Under the pieces are notes generated by a model. It worked only from the letters and a program-made list of their open reading frames with translations. It was not told the origin of the DNA and searched no databases. Shown here piece after piece: positions 33,855 to 42,940 of a stretch of DNA of 64,000 nucleotides. The position numbers were made by a program, and so were the translations under genes. Source of the stretch: Burkholderia seminalis DSM 23518 (GTDB lineage: Bacteria > Pseudomonadota > Gammaproteobacteria > Burkholderiales > Burkholderiaceae); the NCBI RefSeq assembly GCF_902832885.1, contig NZ_CADFDK010000004.1:566659-630658 (forward strand), given 5' to 3'. The stretch's first letter is position 1. Every line of letters begins with the position of its first letter.

Positions 33855-33869
33855 TTGCCGATTTGTGCT
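33854..33869 (+). promoter_or_regulatory. Shared motif, copy A (LuxR promoter)
   Basis: TTTGCCGATTTGTGCT followed by CACCGG. Copies at 35024, 38092 and 41427 differ by one to three bases. It contains the direct repeat TTTGC-CGA-TTTGY. It lies about 75 bp before the LuxR-type gene. Confidence 0.65.
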
Positions 33870-33944
33870 CACCGGCGCTTTTCGGCGCCGGTAGGCTGGC
33901 CCGGACTTCGCTATTCGATCCGTTCGCCCGCCGCCGATTCCACC

Positions 33945-34673
33945 ATGCCGATCCCATCCGTTCCCGTCGATCACGCCGCCGCCGACTGGCAGCGTGCGCT
34001 GCGCGCGTGCGTGGAGGTGTTCGACGCGTTCGCGAGCCCGTCCGCGATCGTGTTCTACCGGCTCGACCAGAGCGGCGAACCGGCCGATTTCGAGCTGTTC
34101 GGGATGCCGGAATCGATGCATCGCACCTATGTCGCCCGCTACCGGATGCTCGATCCGCTGCATCCGTCGCGCTGCGCGGCCGGTGAGCGCGCGGTCGTGA
34201 CGCTCGCCTCCCAATTGCCTGACGAAAGACGCGAGGCGTCCGCGTACTGGACCCGTTTCCTGCGGCGCCACGACGTGGCCGACGTCGTCGAGATCTGGCT
34301 GCGCGACGCGGGCCGCACGATCGGCGCGTTTTCGCTGTTGCGTTTCGGGACCGGGGACGCGTCCGGCCACCGCACGGCAGGGCGGTTCGCGCCCGGCGAA
34401 ATCGACGCGCTCGCGCGGCTGCAGCCGATGGCCGAAGCCGCGCTGGGCCCGCTGCTGCGCGCGCGGCGGGGGATCCACCGGATCGGCTGCGAGGAGCGGC
34501 TCACCTATCGCGAGGAACAGATCGCGCGCCTCGTGCGGGACGGGCGCTCGAACAAGGAGATCGCGCGCGATCTCGCGCTCGGGCAACCGACGATCAAGAC
34601 CCACCTGATGCGCATGTATCGCAAGCTCGGCGTGTCGAACCGTACCGAACTGGTCGGGGCGCTGTTTCTGTAG
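33945..34673 (+). CDS. LuxR-family regulator
   Basis: 242 residues. An N-terminal domain of about 160 residues (AIVFYRLDQSGEPADFELFG, HPSRCAAGERAVVT) of GAF/PAS-like size precedes a GerE-type helix-turn-helix (LTYREEQIARLVRDGRSNKE, IARDLALGQPTIKTHLMRMY, RKLGVSNRTELVGA). No autoinducer-binding signature (WxYxxY) is evident, so it is probably not quorum-sensing. It opens the amine-catabolism locus and shares an upstream motif with three other units, so it may be the regulator or a member of that regulon. Confidence 0.88.
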   Translation: MPIPSVPVDHAAADWQRALRACVEVFDAFASPSAIVFYRLDQSGEPADFELFGMPESMHRTYVARYRMLDPLHPSRCAAGERAVVTLASQLPDERREASAYWTRFLRRHDVADVVEIWLRDAGRTIGAFSLLRFGTGDASGHRTAGRFAPGEIDALARLQPMAEAALGPLLRARRGIHRIGCEERLTYREEQIARLVRDGRSNKEIARDLALGQPTIKTHLMRMYRKLGVSNRTELVGALFL

Positions 34674-34752
34674 TCGTCCTGCAAGCGGGGCCCCGACGTC
34701 GTGCAGTACCATGCACGATCGTCGTTTTGATAACAATCAAAGGGCCGGGAAA

Positions 34753-34950
34753 ATGGATGTCGCACTCACTGCCGCTTCGCTGGTGGTCGTCGCCTTGAGC
34801 ATTGCGCTGCCGATCTTCATCGTCAGAACCGTGCGAAGCGGGACGTACGATTCGCTGTATTTTCTGATCCCGCTGGCACTCGGGGTGTACTGGCTGGACT
34901 ACCAGGCATACGACTTCCTCGCGTCGATGTCGCAGGGTTTCAAGAACTAG
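34753..34950 (+). CDS. Small membrane protein
   Basis: 65 residues from ATG 34753 (GGGCCGGGAAA upstream). A single long hydrophobic helix (VALTAASLVVVALSIALPIF) is followed by a second moderate one (YFLIPLALGVYWLDYQAYDF). Encoded between the LuxR-type gene and the catabolic operon. No family recognised. Confidence 0.6.
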   Translation: MDVALTAASLVVVALSIALPIFIVRTVRSGTYDSLYFLIPLALGVYWLDYQAYDFLASMSQGFKN

Positions 34951-35023
34951 CCTGTCGGTCGGTTCCTCCGTCACGCCCCGCCATCCGACCCGCGGGGTTC
35001 GAACCCGCCGCCTTCCGTCACGC

Positions 35024-35039
35024 GCTGCCAATTTGCGCT
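35024..35039 (+). promoter_or_regulatory. Shared motif, copy B (dehydrogenase promoter)
   Basis: GCTGCCAATTTGCGCT, followed by CACCGG as in copy A, about 90 bp before the dehydrogenase ATG. Confidence 0.6.
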
Positions 35040-35129
35040 CACCGGGCGCGATCCCTCGTCGATACAGTGGTCCGACGCCCGCGTGCCTCACCGGCACGCG
35101 GTCCAGCCACGACAATCATCGAGACGCCC

Positions 35130-36632
35130 ATGAGCAACACGAACTTCGTCGCCGTCAGCGACACCGTGCGCACCTTCGTCGCGCGCGATTTCGGCCTCTT
35201 CATCGACGGCGACATGCAGCCCGCGCAATCGGCTGCGCGGCTCGACGTGTACGACCCCGCGACGGGCGAGCGGCTCGCGACGGTCGCGGACGCCGACGCT
35301 CGCGACGTCGACCGCGCGGTCGCCAGCGCGAAGCGCGCGTTCGACACGCGCGTATGGAGCGGGCTGCGCCCGGCCGACCGCGAACGCATCCTGCTGAAAC
35401 TCGCCGACCTGATCGAAGGCGACGCCGAGACGCTCGCCCAGCTGGAAACGCTGAACCAGGGCAAGTCGATCCACGTGTCGCGCGCGATCGAGGTCGGCGC
35501 GAGCGTCGAATACGTGCGCTACATGGCAGGCTGGGCGACCAAGATCACCGGCCAGACGCTCGACGTGTCGATCCCGTTCCCGCCCGGCGCGCGCTATACG
35601 GCCTACACGCGCAAGGAGCCCGTCGGCGTGGTCGCCGCGATCGTGCCGTGGAATTTCCCGCTGATGATCGCCGTGTGGAAGCTGATTCCCGCGCTCGCGG
35701 CCGGCTGCACGATCGTGCTGAAGCCGTCGCCGGAAACGCCGCTCACCGCGCTGCGCCTCGCCGAACTCGCCCGCGAGGCCGGCGTGCCGCCCGGCGTGTT
35801 CAACGTCGTCACGGGCGGCCGCGTCTGCGGCTCGGCGCTCGCGAGCCACCCGTCGATCGCGAAGATCTCGTTCACGGGCTCGACCGCGACCGGCAAGCTG
35901 GTCGGCGCGGCGGCCGTGCAGAACATGACGCGTTTCTCGCTCGAGCTCGGCGGCAAGAACCCGATCGTGATGCTCGATGACGTCGACGTCGCGCAGGCGC
36001 TCGACGGGGTCGCCGCCGGCGCGTTCTTCAACCAGGGGCAGGTGTGCGCGGCCGCGTCGCGCCTCTATGTGCACCGCAGCAAGTTCGCGCAGCTCGCCGA
36101 CGGCCTCGCCGGCGTCGCGCAGTCGATGAAGCTCGGCGCGGGCCTCGACACGACCGCGCAGATCAACCCGCTCGTGTCCGCGCATCATCGCGACAAGGTC
36201 GTCCAGCACATCGAAGGCGCGCGCCGCGCGGGCCTCACGTTCCTCGCGGGCGGCACGCCGGCCGACGACCTGCCCGGCTACTACGTGAAGCCGGCCGTGA
36301 TCGCCGATCCGCATCCGGACAGCGCGATCGTGCGCGACGAGGTGTTCGGCCCCGTGATCGTCGTGGTGCCGTTCGACGACGCGGCCGACGCCGTGCGTCT
36401 CGCGAACGCGTCGCCGTACGGCCTTGCCGCGAGCGTCTGGAGCAACGACCTGAAGCGCGTGATGAACCTCGTGCCGCAGATCGAGGCCGGCACCGTCTGG
36501 GTGAACTGCCATATCCCGCTCGATCCGTCGATGCCGTTCGGCGGCTACAAGCAATCGGGCATCGGCCGCGAATTCGGCCAGTACGCGATCGAAGGCTTCA
36601 CCGAAACCAAATCCGTCTGCATCGCGCACTGA
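35130..36632 (+). CDS. Aldehyde dehydrogenase
   Basis: 500-residue NAD(P)-dependent aldehyde dehydrogenase with all catalytic residues: PWNFP (173-177), KPSPETP, FTGSTATG, Glu272 in LELGGKNP and nucleophile Cys306 in NQGQVCAAASRL. Overall it resembles phenylacetaldehyde/betaine-type enzymes; the substrate cannot be read. ATG 35130. The next gene (aminotransferase) begins 63 bp later, same strand; together they would convert an amine to an acid by way of its aldehyde. Shared motif B precedes the operon. Confidence 0.94.
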   Translation: MSNTNFVAVSDTVRTFVARDFGLFIDGDMQPAQSAARLDVYDPATGERLATVADADARDVDRAVASAKRAFDTRVWSGLRPADRERILLKLADLIEGDAETLAQLETLNQGKSIHVSRAIEVGASVEYVRYMAGWATKITGQTLDVSIPFPPGARYTAYTRKEPVGVVAAIVPWNFPLMIAVWKLIPALAAGCTIVLKPSPETPLTALRLAELAREAGVPPGVFNVVTGGRVCGSALASHPSIAKISFTGSTATGKLVGAAAVQNMTRFSLELGGKNPIVMLDDVDVAQALDGVAAGAFFNQGQVCAAASRLYVHRSKFAQLADGLAGVAQSMKLGAGLDTTAQINPLVSAHHRDKVVQHIEGARRAGLTFLAGGTPADDLPGYYVKPAVIADPHPDSAIVRDEVFGPVIVVVPFDDAADAVRLANASPYGLAASVWSNDLKRVMNLVPQIEAGTVWVNCHIPLDPSMPFGGYKQSGIGREFGQYAIEGFTETKSVCIAH

Positions 36633-36695
36633 CGCGCGGCGCGGCCCCCGAATCCGAACGACCCAGGTTCAAACGATCCGACAGTGGAGATTGCA

Positions 36696-38036
36696 ATGAG
36701 CTACAACGAAGCGAAATTCTGGCACCCGATGGTGCACCCGAACGAGATGAAGCAGCGCAAGCCGATCCGCATCGTGCGCGGCGACGGCTGCTACGTGTTC
36801 GACGAACAGGGCCGCAAGCTCGTCGACGGCGTCGCGGGCCTGTGGAACGTGAACGTCGGCCACAACCGCCAGGAGGTGAAGGACGCGATCGTGCGCCAGC
36901 TCGACGAGCTCGAATACTTCCAGCTGTTCGACGGCATTTCGCATCCGCGCGCGGAAGAACTGTCGAAGAAGGTGATCGACATGCTCGAACCCGAAGGGAT
37001 GCGCCGCGTGCTGTACAGCTCGGGCGGCTCCGATTCGATCGAGACCGCGCTGAAGATCGCGCGCCAGTACTGGAAGGTGCGCGGCCAGGCCGACCGCACG
37101 AAGTTCATTTCGCTGAAGCAGGGCTATCACGGCACGCACTTCGGCGGCGCGTCGGTCAACGGCAACACGGTGTTCCGCCGCAACTACGAACCGAACCTGC
37201 CCGGCTGCTTCCACGTCGAGACGCCGTGGCTGTACCGCAACCCGTTCACGCAGGATCCCGAGGAACTCGGCCGGATCTGCGCGGAACTGCTCGAGCGCGA
37301 GATCCAGTTCCAGAGCCCCGACACGGTCGCCGCGTTCATTGCGGAGCCGATCCAGGGCGCGGGCGGCGTGATCGTGCCGCCGGCCAACTACTGGCCGCTC
37401 GTGCGCGAGGTGTGCGACCGCTACGGCGTGCTGCTGATCGCCGACGAGGTCGTGACGGGCTTCGGCCGCAGCGGCAGCCTGTTCGGCAGCCGCGGCTGGG
37501 GCGTGCGCCCGGACATCATGTGTCTCGCGAAGGGCATCTCGTCGGGCTACGTGCCGCTCGGCGCGACGGTCGTGAATGCGCGGATCGAGGAGGCATTCGC
37601 GGCGAATGCCGATTTCGGCGGCGCGATCATGCACGGCTATACGTATGCGGGCCACCCGGTCGCATGCGCGGCCGCGATCGCGAGCCTCGACATCGTCGTG
37701 AAGGAAGACCTGCCGGCGAATGCGGCGAAGCAGGGGGCGTATCTGCTCGAGGCGCTGAAGCCGTTCGCGGAGCGTTTCGCGGCGGTCGGCGAGGTGCGCG
37801 GCAAGGGGCTGATGCTCGCGCTCGACCTCGTCGCGAACAAGGACACGCGCGAGCCGATCGACCCGCTGTCCGGCTATGCGAACGCGGTCGCGGAAGTCGC
37901 CCGCGAGAACGGCGTGCTGGTGCGCCCGGTCGGCACCAAGATCATCCTGTCGCCGCCGCTCGTGATCCAGCGCGAGCAGCTCGACCGGATCGTCGACGCC
38001 CTCGCGGCGGGCTTCGAGGCCGTGCCGTTCGCGTGA
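36696..38036 (+). CDS. Class III (omega) aminotransferase
   Basis: 446-residue PLP enzyme of the omega-amino acid/diamine-pyruvate type. FVxxGSDSIETALKIARQYW is represented by SSGGSDSIETALKIARQYW; LKQGYHGTHFGG, AEPIQGAGGVIVPP, LIADEVVTGFGRSG (Asp250 contacting PLP) and Lys279 in CLAKGISSGY (Schiff-base lysine) follow. It converts an amine to an aldehyde, which the preceding dehydrogenase could oxidise. ATG 36696 has GGAGA upstream. Second gene of the operon. Confidence 0.93.
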   Translation: MSYNEAKFWHPMVHPNEMKQRKPIRIVRGDGCYVFDEQGRKLVDGVAGLWNVNVGHNRQEVKDAIVRQLDELEYFQLFDGISHPRAEELSKKVIDMLEPEGMRRVLYSSGGSDSIETALKIARQYWKVRGQADRTKFISLKQGYHGTHFGGASVNGNTVFRRNYEPNLPGCFHVETPWLYRNPFTQDPEELGRICAELLEREIQFQSPDTVAAFIAEPIQGAGGVIVPPANYWPLVREVCDRYGVLLIADEVVTGFGRSGSLFGSRGWGVRPDIMCLAKGISSGYVPLGATVVNARIEEAFAANADFGGAIMHGYTYAGHPVACAAAIASLDIVVKEDLPANAAKQGAYLLEALKPFAERFAAVGEVRGKGLMLALDLVANKDTREPIDPLSGYANAVAEVARENGVLVRPVGTKIILSPPLVIQREQLDRIVDALAAGFEAVPFA

Positions 38037-38091
38037 CGGCGTAGCCGCATGACGGCAAACCGGCGGCGGGACGCGCGAACGCCGCCGCGGG

Positions 38092-38107
38092 TTTGCCGAT
38101 TTGCGCT
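38092..38107 (+). promoter_or_regulatory. Shared motif, copy C (permease promoter)
   Basis: TTTGCCGATTTGCGCT, followed by ATGACCTGG, about 170 bp before the permease ATG, between the aminotransferase stop and the permease. Confidence 0.65.
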
Positions 38108-38275
38108 ATGACCTGGTTTTTTTGCCTGCGTATTTTTTCGACATCGGATCACGCCGTGATCGACAGGGGTCCGGGAACGAAGCGCTGAAGCGCCGCCCCG
38201 GGCCGATCGCAAGGCAAATTTGGCACCAGCCGCCGACGAAGCGCGGGTTCGGGCCAGCACTGGAAGGAGACGAAG

Positions 38276-39778
38276 ATGTCGGGATGGTCAGGCGTTTCCG
38301 GCGCCGCGGGCGACACGTCCGCCGGCTCGCCGGCGCAAGCGGGCGGCGGCACCGCGCTGAAGGCCGGTGCGGTCGGTTTTCCGACCGCGCTGGCGAGCGC
38401 CGTCGGCCTCATCATGGCGAGCCCGGTGATCCTCACCGCGACGTCGGGCTTCGGGATGGGCGGCTGGGCGTTCGCGGTCGCGATGATCATCGCGTTCGTG
38501 ATGATGCAGGCGCAGGCCACCACGTTCTCCGAAGCCGCCGCGATGCTGCCGACGGCCGGCTCGGTCTACGATTATCTGTCGTGCGGGCTCGGCCGCTTCT
38601 GGGCGATCACCGGCACGATTTCCGCGTATTTCCTCGTGCACGTGTTCGCCGGCACGGCCGAGACGATCCTGAGCGGCATCATGGCGCTGGTCAACTTCGA
38701 ATCGCTGAACGCGGCGTTCGAGAGGCACAACAGCTCGTGGCTCGTCGGCGTCGGCCTCGTGGTCACGTTCGCGGTCACCAACATCGTCGGCATCAAGGTG
38801 TTCAGCAAGCTGGAGATCGTGCTGACGGCCGGCATGTGGCTGTCGCTGATGATCTTCGGGATCCTCGGTCTCGCGGCCGCGCCCGCCGTGCATCTCGACG
38901 GCTGGTTCGGCGGCTCGGAAGTCGGCACGTCGGTGCCGGCCGTGCTGTCGCTCGTCGGGATGGCGATGTTCATGTTCGTCGGCTGCGAGTTCGTCACGCC
39001 GCTCGCGCCGGAAATGAAGGCGCCGGGCAGGACGATTCCGCGCGCGATGGCGCTCGGCCTCGTCGGCGTCGCGATCTGCATGTTCCTGTACGGCGCGGCG
39101 ATCCGCCGCCAGGTCGCGAACGTGCCGGTGAGCCCCGACGGCCTCACGCACCTGCTCGACACGCCGGGCGCGATTCCCGCGTTCGCGCTGCAGGTGCTCG
39201 GCCCGTTCGGCCGCGTGTGGTTCGGCATCGCGTTCCTGTGCGCGGGCGCCGCGACGATCAACACGCTGATGGCCGGGCTGCCGCGCATCCTGTACGGGAT
39301 GGCGATCGACGGCGCGCTGCCGCGCTGCTTCGCATACCTGCATCCGCGCTTCAAGACGCCCGTGGTCGGCATCGTGGCGGCGGCGATCGTGCCGATTTTC
39401 CACGCGTGGCTGATCAACGGCAATCTCGACAGCATCCTGCACCTCGTGCTCGCCGCGACCTGCGCGTGGGGCACCGCGTACCTGCTGGTCACGGCATCGG
39501 TCGTGATGCTGCGCATCCGCCGCCCGGACCTACCGCGCCCGTACCGGTCGCCGCTGTTCCCGCTGCCGCAGATCGTGTCGAGCGTCGGCATCGTGCTCGC
39601 GATCTGGTACATCACGCCGCCGGGCATGAACGCGCGCGACATCTACGTGCCGTTCGGCGCGATGCTCGGGCTCACCGCGCTGTACGCGCTGTTCTGGACG
39701 CTCGTCGTGCAGCGCCGGCATCCGTTCAGGCCGGTGCCGGTCGAGGAAGTGCTGCGCAACGAGCACGTTGCGTCGTGA
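38276..39778 (+). CDS. APC-family amino-acid/amine permease
   Basis: 500 residues, about twelve helices. A Gly/Ala-rich N-terminus precedes FPTALASAVGLIMASPVILT; FSEAAAMLPTAGSVYDYLSC is the conserved first-loop motif; VGCEFVTPLAPEMKAPGRTI is typical of the ethanolamine/amino-acid permease branch. It lies downstream of shared motif C, so it probably imports the substrate used by the aminotransferase and dehydrogenase. The next gene overlaps its stop. Confidence 0.9.
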   Translation: MSGWSGVSGAAGDTSAGSPAQAGGGTALKAGAVGFPTALASAVGLIMASPVILTATSGFGMGGWAFAVAMIIAFVMMQAQATTFSEAAAMLPTAGSVYDYLSCGLGRFWAITGTISAYFLVHVFAGTAETILSGIMALVNFESLNAAFERHNSSWLVGVGLVVTFAVTNIVGIKVFSKLEIVLTAGMWLSLMIFGILGLAAAPAVHLDGWFGGSEVGTSVPAVLSLVGMAMFMFVGCEFVTPLAPEMKAPGRTIPRAMALGLVGVAICMFLYGAAIRRQVANVPVSPDGLTHLLDTPGAIPAFALQVLGPFGRVWFGIAFLCAGAATINTLMAGLPRILYGMAIDGALPRCFAYLHPRFKTPVVGIVAAAIVPIFHAWLINGNLDSILHLVLAATCAWGTAYLLVTASVVMLRIRRPDLPRPYRSPLFPLPQIVSSVGIVLAIWYITPPGMNARDIYVPFGAMLGLTALYALFWTLVVQRRHPFRPVPVEEVLRNEHVAS

Positions 39779-40362
39779 AGGCCGCGCTCGCCCGCTGGCG
39801 CGCGGCGCCCGACGCGCCGCCGCCCGGTCATCGGCCCGGCGCGATCGCCGCGCGGGTGCTGGCCGACCTGCAGGCCGCGCGCGAGGCCGACGATATGGGC
39901 GGCGCCACGGCGCGCCTGCCGAACGGCGTGCGCGTGAGTGTCGACGAGCGCGTCGAGCGGCAGTTCCTGATGCATACGGTCAGCGTGAAGGTGGCCGCGA
40001 CCGTGCGCGGGCCGGCCGCGCAGGGTAGCGCCCGCGTGCGGCAGACCGGCTGGATGCGCCGGACGGGGATCGACGGGGTACGCGACTCGGGATGCGACCC
40101 CGTATTCGCTGACACGCTGACCGCGCTGGTCGCCGAGCCGTCGCTGGTCGACGCGCTGCGGCCGCTGCACCTGACCGAGTGCACGATCGGCGCGCGCGAC
40201 GGCCGCTGGACGCTCGTGATCGTGCCGTTCGGCGGCAGCGAGGTCGTGAACCGGATGCCGTCGTTTCGCCGCTACGTCCGGCTGACCGGCGAGCAGGCCG
40301 CCGCGCTGTCGGCGGCCTTGCTTGCGTTCGAAACCGCACTACGCAGGATTTTGCGAGGGTAA
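39775..40362 (+). CDS. DUF3156 family protein
   Basis: 195 residues starting at GTG 39775, overlapping the permease stop by 4 bases (GTGA), so it is translated with the permease. Text: PGAIAARVLADLQAAREADD, RLPNGVRVSVDERVERQFLM, CTIGARDGRWTLVIVPFGGS and RYVRLTGEQAAALSAAL. Such proteins occur beside amine-transport genes; function unknown. Confidence 0.75.
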   Translation: MKAALARWRAAPDAPPPGHRPGAIAARVLADLQAAREADDMGGATARLPNGVRVSVDERVERQFLMHTVSVKVAATVRGPAAQGSARVRQTGWMRRTGIDGVRDSGCDPVFADTLTALVAEPSLVDALRPLHLTECTIGARDGRWTLVIVPFGGSEVVNRMPSFRRYVRLTGEQAAALSAALLAFETALRRILRG

Positions 40363-40431
40363 GCTGTGGCGCTGCGTGCCGTGCGAATCCGGCGGCCGCA
40401 TCCAGGACCAAGGGTTTTACCGGAGATGCCG

Positions 40432-41370
40432 ATGCTGTTCCAGTCACGCTCACACGAAGACGTGCACGATCACGGGCTCGCGATCGCGGGCTGGCATCAG
40501 GTCTACCGCCAGATGACGCCCGGCCCCTTCAAGGGCACCGTCACGCAGGTGCTGTACGACGATTTCCACTTCTTTCGCGAAACCACCAACCGGCGCGTCG
40601 CGCAAACCGGGCTTGCGCCGGCCGGGCGCACGTCGCTCGCGGTGCCGTTGTCCGTCCCGCTCGCGGGCACCTTCCAGGGCCAGCCGGTCGACGGTTATGC
40701 GCTGCTCGCGCTGCGCGCCGGCGAGGATTTCGAATTCCACACGCCGGAAGGAATGGGGCTCGTCGGGATCAGCGCGGCGTCCGACATGGTCGACGAGTTG
40801 TGCGAGGCCGAATTCGGCGCGGCCGGCGCGCGCAAGCTGCGGCACGTGACGCGGCTGTCCGACGAACAGGGCGTTGCGCTCGGCGTGCGGCTGTCGGCGC
40901 TGATCGACGACGCGCAGCGCAACCCGGGCCACCTCGAGCACGCGGCCACGCGCAAGATGTTTCGCGACGCGATGCTCGGCATGTTCCTCGATGCCCTCGA
41001 ACAGGGTATCGGTGTCGAGCGCCGCGACATCACGCATGCCACCTACAGCGATATCGTGAGCCGTTGCGAGAAGCATCTGCGCGACCGGCCCGAGGAGCCC
41101 GTCACCGTGCTCGAACTGTGCCGCGCGCTGCGCTGCAGCCGCCGGACGTTGCAGACGAGTTTTCAACGCGTGGCCGACGTCACGCCGGTCGGCTACCTGC
41201 GCACGATCCGGCTGAACGCGGTGCGCCGCATGCTGCGCACGACGTCGGCGCAGCAGCTCGGCGTCGGCGAGGCCGCCGCGAGCTGGGGATTCACGCATCT
41301 CGGCTATTTCGCGCGAGAGTATCGCGACCTGTTCGGCGAACTGCCTTCCCAGACGACGCGCCCCGAATGA
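40432..41370 (+). CDS. AraC-family regulator (EutR/EatR-like)
   Basis: 312 residues from ATG 40432, with CGGAG six bases upstream; ATG 40426 is too close to it. A sensor N-terminal domain (FKGTVTQVLYDDFHFFRETT, later FEFHTPEGMGLVGIS) precedes a C-terminal double helix-turn-helix (TVLELCRALRCSRRTLQTSF, VGEAAASWGFTHLGYFAREY). Layout and N-terminal text resemble regulators of ethanolamine utilisation. It is a strong candidate for controlling this locus. Confidence 0.88.
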   Translation: MLFQSRSHEDVHDHGLAIAGWHQVYRQMTPGPFKGTVTQVLYDDFHFFRETTNRRVAQTGLAPAGRTSLAVPLSVPLAGTFQGQPVDGYALLALRAGEDFEFHTPEGMGLVGISAASDMVDELCEAEFGAAGARKLRHVTRLSDEQGVALGVRLSALIDDAQRNPGHLEHAATRKMFRDAMLGMFLDALEQGIGVERRDITHATYSDIVSRCEKHLRDRPEEPVTVLELCRALRCSRRTLQTSFQRVADVTPVGYLRTIRLNAVRRMLRTTSAQQLGVGEAAASWGFTHLGYFAREYRDLFGELPSQTTRPE

Positions 41371-41426
41371 TGCGCGCTGCCCGCGACGGCGCCGCCGGGC
41401 AGCGTCGCGGGCAGTGCAATCCACCG

Positions 41427-41442
41427 TTTGCCGATTTGCGAT
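41427..41442 (+). promoter_or_regulatory. Shared motif, copy D (porin promoter)
   Basis: TTTGCCGATTTGCGAT, one base from copy C, about 95 bp before the porin ATG. Confidence 0.65.
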
Positions 41443-41536
41443 AGAGGTCCTGAATTTTCGCTGGATAGAGTCCCGTCACCCATATCGACAACGCCATCGA
41501 TTTGCACTGCGAATCGATGAACACAGAGGGCGGGAC

Positions 41537-42745
41537 ATGAAAATCGGACGACGACTGGCCGCAGCCGCGGCGACGCTGGGTTGCATGCACGCACACGCGC
41601 AGACCTCGGGAAGCGTGACGCTGTACGGCACCGTGGATACCGGCATCATCTACTCGACGAACCAGCAGTTCACGCGTGCGGACGGCAGCACGGGCGGCGG
41701 CCATGCGTGGCAGATGGGCGGCGGCAACCTCGTGCCGTCGCGCTTCGGTTTCCAGGGCGCCGAGCCGCTGGGCGGGGGGCTCGACGCGGTGTTCACGCTC
41801 GAGCAGCAGTTCCTGTCCGCGAACGGGCAGGCGCTGCAGGGCGGCACGGCGTTCAGCCGGCAGGCGTGGGTCGGGCTGCGCCAGGACGGCATCGGCACGC
41901 TCGGTCTCGGCCGCCAGTACGACTCGTACACCGACATGCTCGGCGCGTACGTGTCGAGCAACAACTGGGCGACGCCGTACGGCTCGCATCTCGGCGACGT
42001 CGACAACCTGAATGCCGCATTCAACTTCAACAACGCGGTGAAGTTCACCAGCGCCGATTTCCACGGGCTCACGTTCGGCGGCACGTTCAGCTTCGGCGGG
42101 CAGGCCGGCGACTTTTCCGCGAAGCGCGGTTATGCGGTGGCCGCGACGTACACGCGTGCGCCGGTGGCTTTCTCGGTCGGCTATCTCGACCTGCACCAGC
42201 CGCTCGACGCGGCGCTCGGCGGCGCGAGCGGCTACATCGGCGATTTCGCGTGCAGCAACGCGGGCGCGATGTACTGCCTGCTGCAGGATGCGGGCTCGAT
42301 GCGCGCGTTCGGCGCGGGCGGCTCGGTCGCGCTCGGCGCGGCGACGGTCGCGCTGACGTACACGCATACGCGCCTCGGCGACAGCCGCTATTTCTCGACC
42401 GCCGCGCAGCCGCGCACGCAGGCGTTCACGTTCGACATCGGCGAGCTGAACGTCACGTACATGTTCACGCCGGCGCTGCAGGGCGGCGTCGCGTACATCT
42501 TCAACGCGGCCCATACCGACGGGCGCGGCACGACGCGCTTTCATCAGGTGAATGTCGGCACGAACTACAGCCTGTCGAAGCGCACCGCGCTGTACGCGGT
42601 CGCGATCGGCCAGATCGCCAGCGGCACGGGGCTCGGCACCGATGCGAACGGCAACGCGGTGAACTACGCGCAGATCCCGGTGCTCGCGAACAGCAACGCG
42701 AGCCGGCAACTGGCCGTGATGGCCGGGATCCGCGTGAACTTCTGA
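41537..42745 (+). CDS. Gram-negative porin (OmpC/PorA type of Burkholderiales)
   Basis: 402 residues. The signal peptide MKIGRRLAAAAATLGCMHAH-AQ is followed by mature text TSGSVTLYGTVDTGIIYSTN, the hallmark of Burkholderia trimeric porins. SRFGFQGAEPLGGGLDAVFT and FSRQAWVGLRQDGIGTLGLG, then RQYD, are typical strands; the C-terminal strand ends VMAGIRVNF with terminal Phe. Motif D upstream joins it to the amine regulon, where it would bring the substrate through the outer membrane. Confidence 0.94.
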   Translation: MKIGRRLAAAAATLGCMHAHAQTSGSVTLYGTVDTGIIYSTNQQFTRADGSTGGGHAWQMGGGNLVPSRFGFQGAEPLGGGLDAVFTLEQQFLSANGQALQGGTAFSRQAWVGLRQDGIGTLGLGRQYDSYTDMLGAYVSSNNWATPYGSHLGDVDNLNAAFNFNNAVKFTSADFHGLTFGGTFSFGGQAGDFSAKRGYAVAATYTRAPVAFSVGYLDLHQPLDAALGGASGYIGDFACSNAGAMYCLLQDAGSMRAFGAGGSVALGAATVALTYTHTRLGDSRYFSTAAQPRTQAFTFDIGELNVTYMFTPALQGGVAYIFNAAHTDGRGTTRFHQVNVGTNYSLSKRTALYAVAIGQIASGTGLGTDANGNAVNYAQIPVLANSNASRQLAVMAGIRVNF

Positions 42746-42880
42746 CCGGGGCGCAGGGGCGGAGCGGCAGGCGGGGCGGGGCAGCCGGGCGCGGCGGCGG
42801 CCGTTCCCGCCGTGTGCCATAAATTCTTAACGATCGGCGTGAACAATGGCGTTCGCATCCGGCGGCCAGCCGCGTCACCC

Positions 42881-42902
42881 GCGTTGCACACGTGTGCAAC
42901 GC
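42881..42902. promoter_or_regulatory. Perfect palindrome, LacI-type operator
   Basis: The 22-bp region is a perfect palindrome around a central CG; its core is GTTGCACACGTGTGCAAC. It lies 38 bp before the binding-protein ATG. The LacI gene at the end of the operon is the natural ligand. Confidence 0.75.
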
Positions 42903-42940
42903 CTGGCCGCTCCGCCACCACGCCGAACGAGAGAGACCTC

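Noticed and set aside
33945-34673. Quorum-sensing LuxR call
   Set aside because: No acyl-homoserine-lactone-binding residues recognisable and no luxI-type gene in the window.
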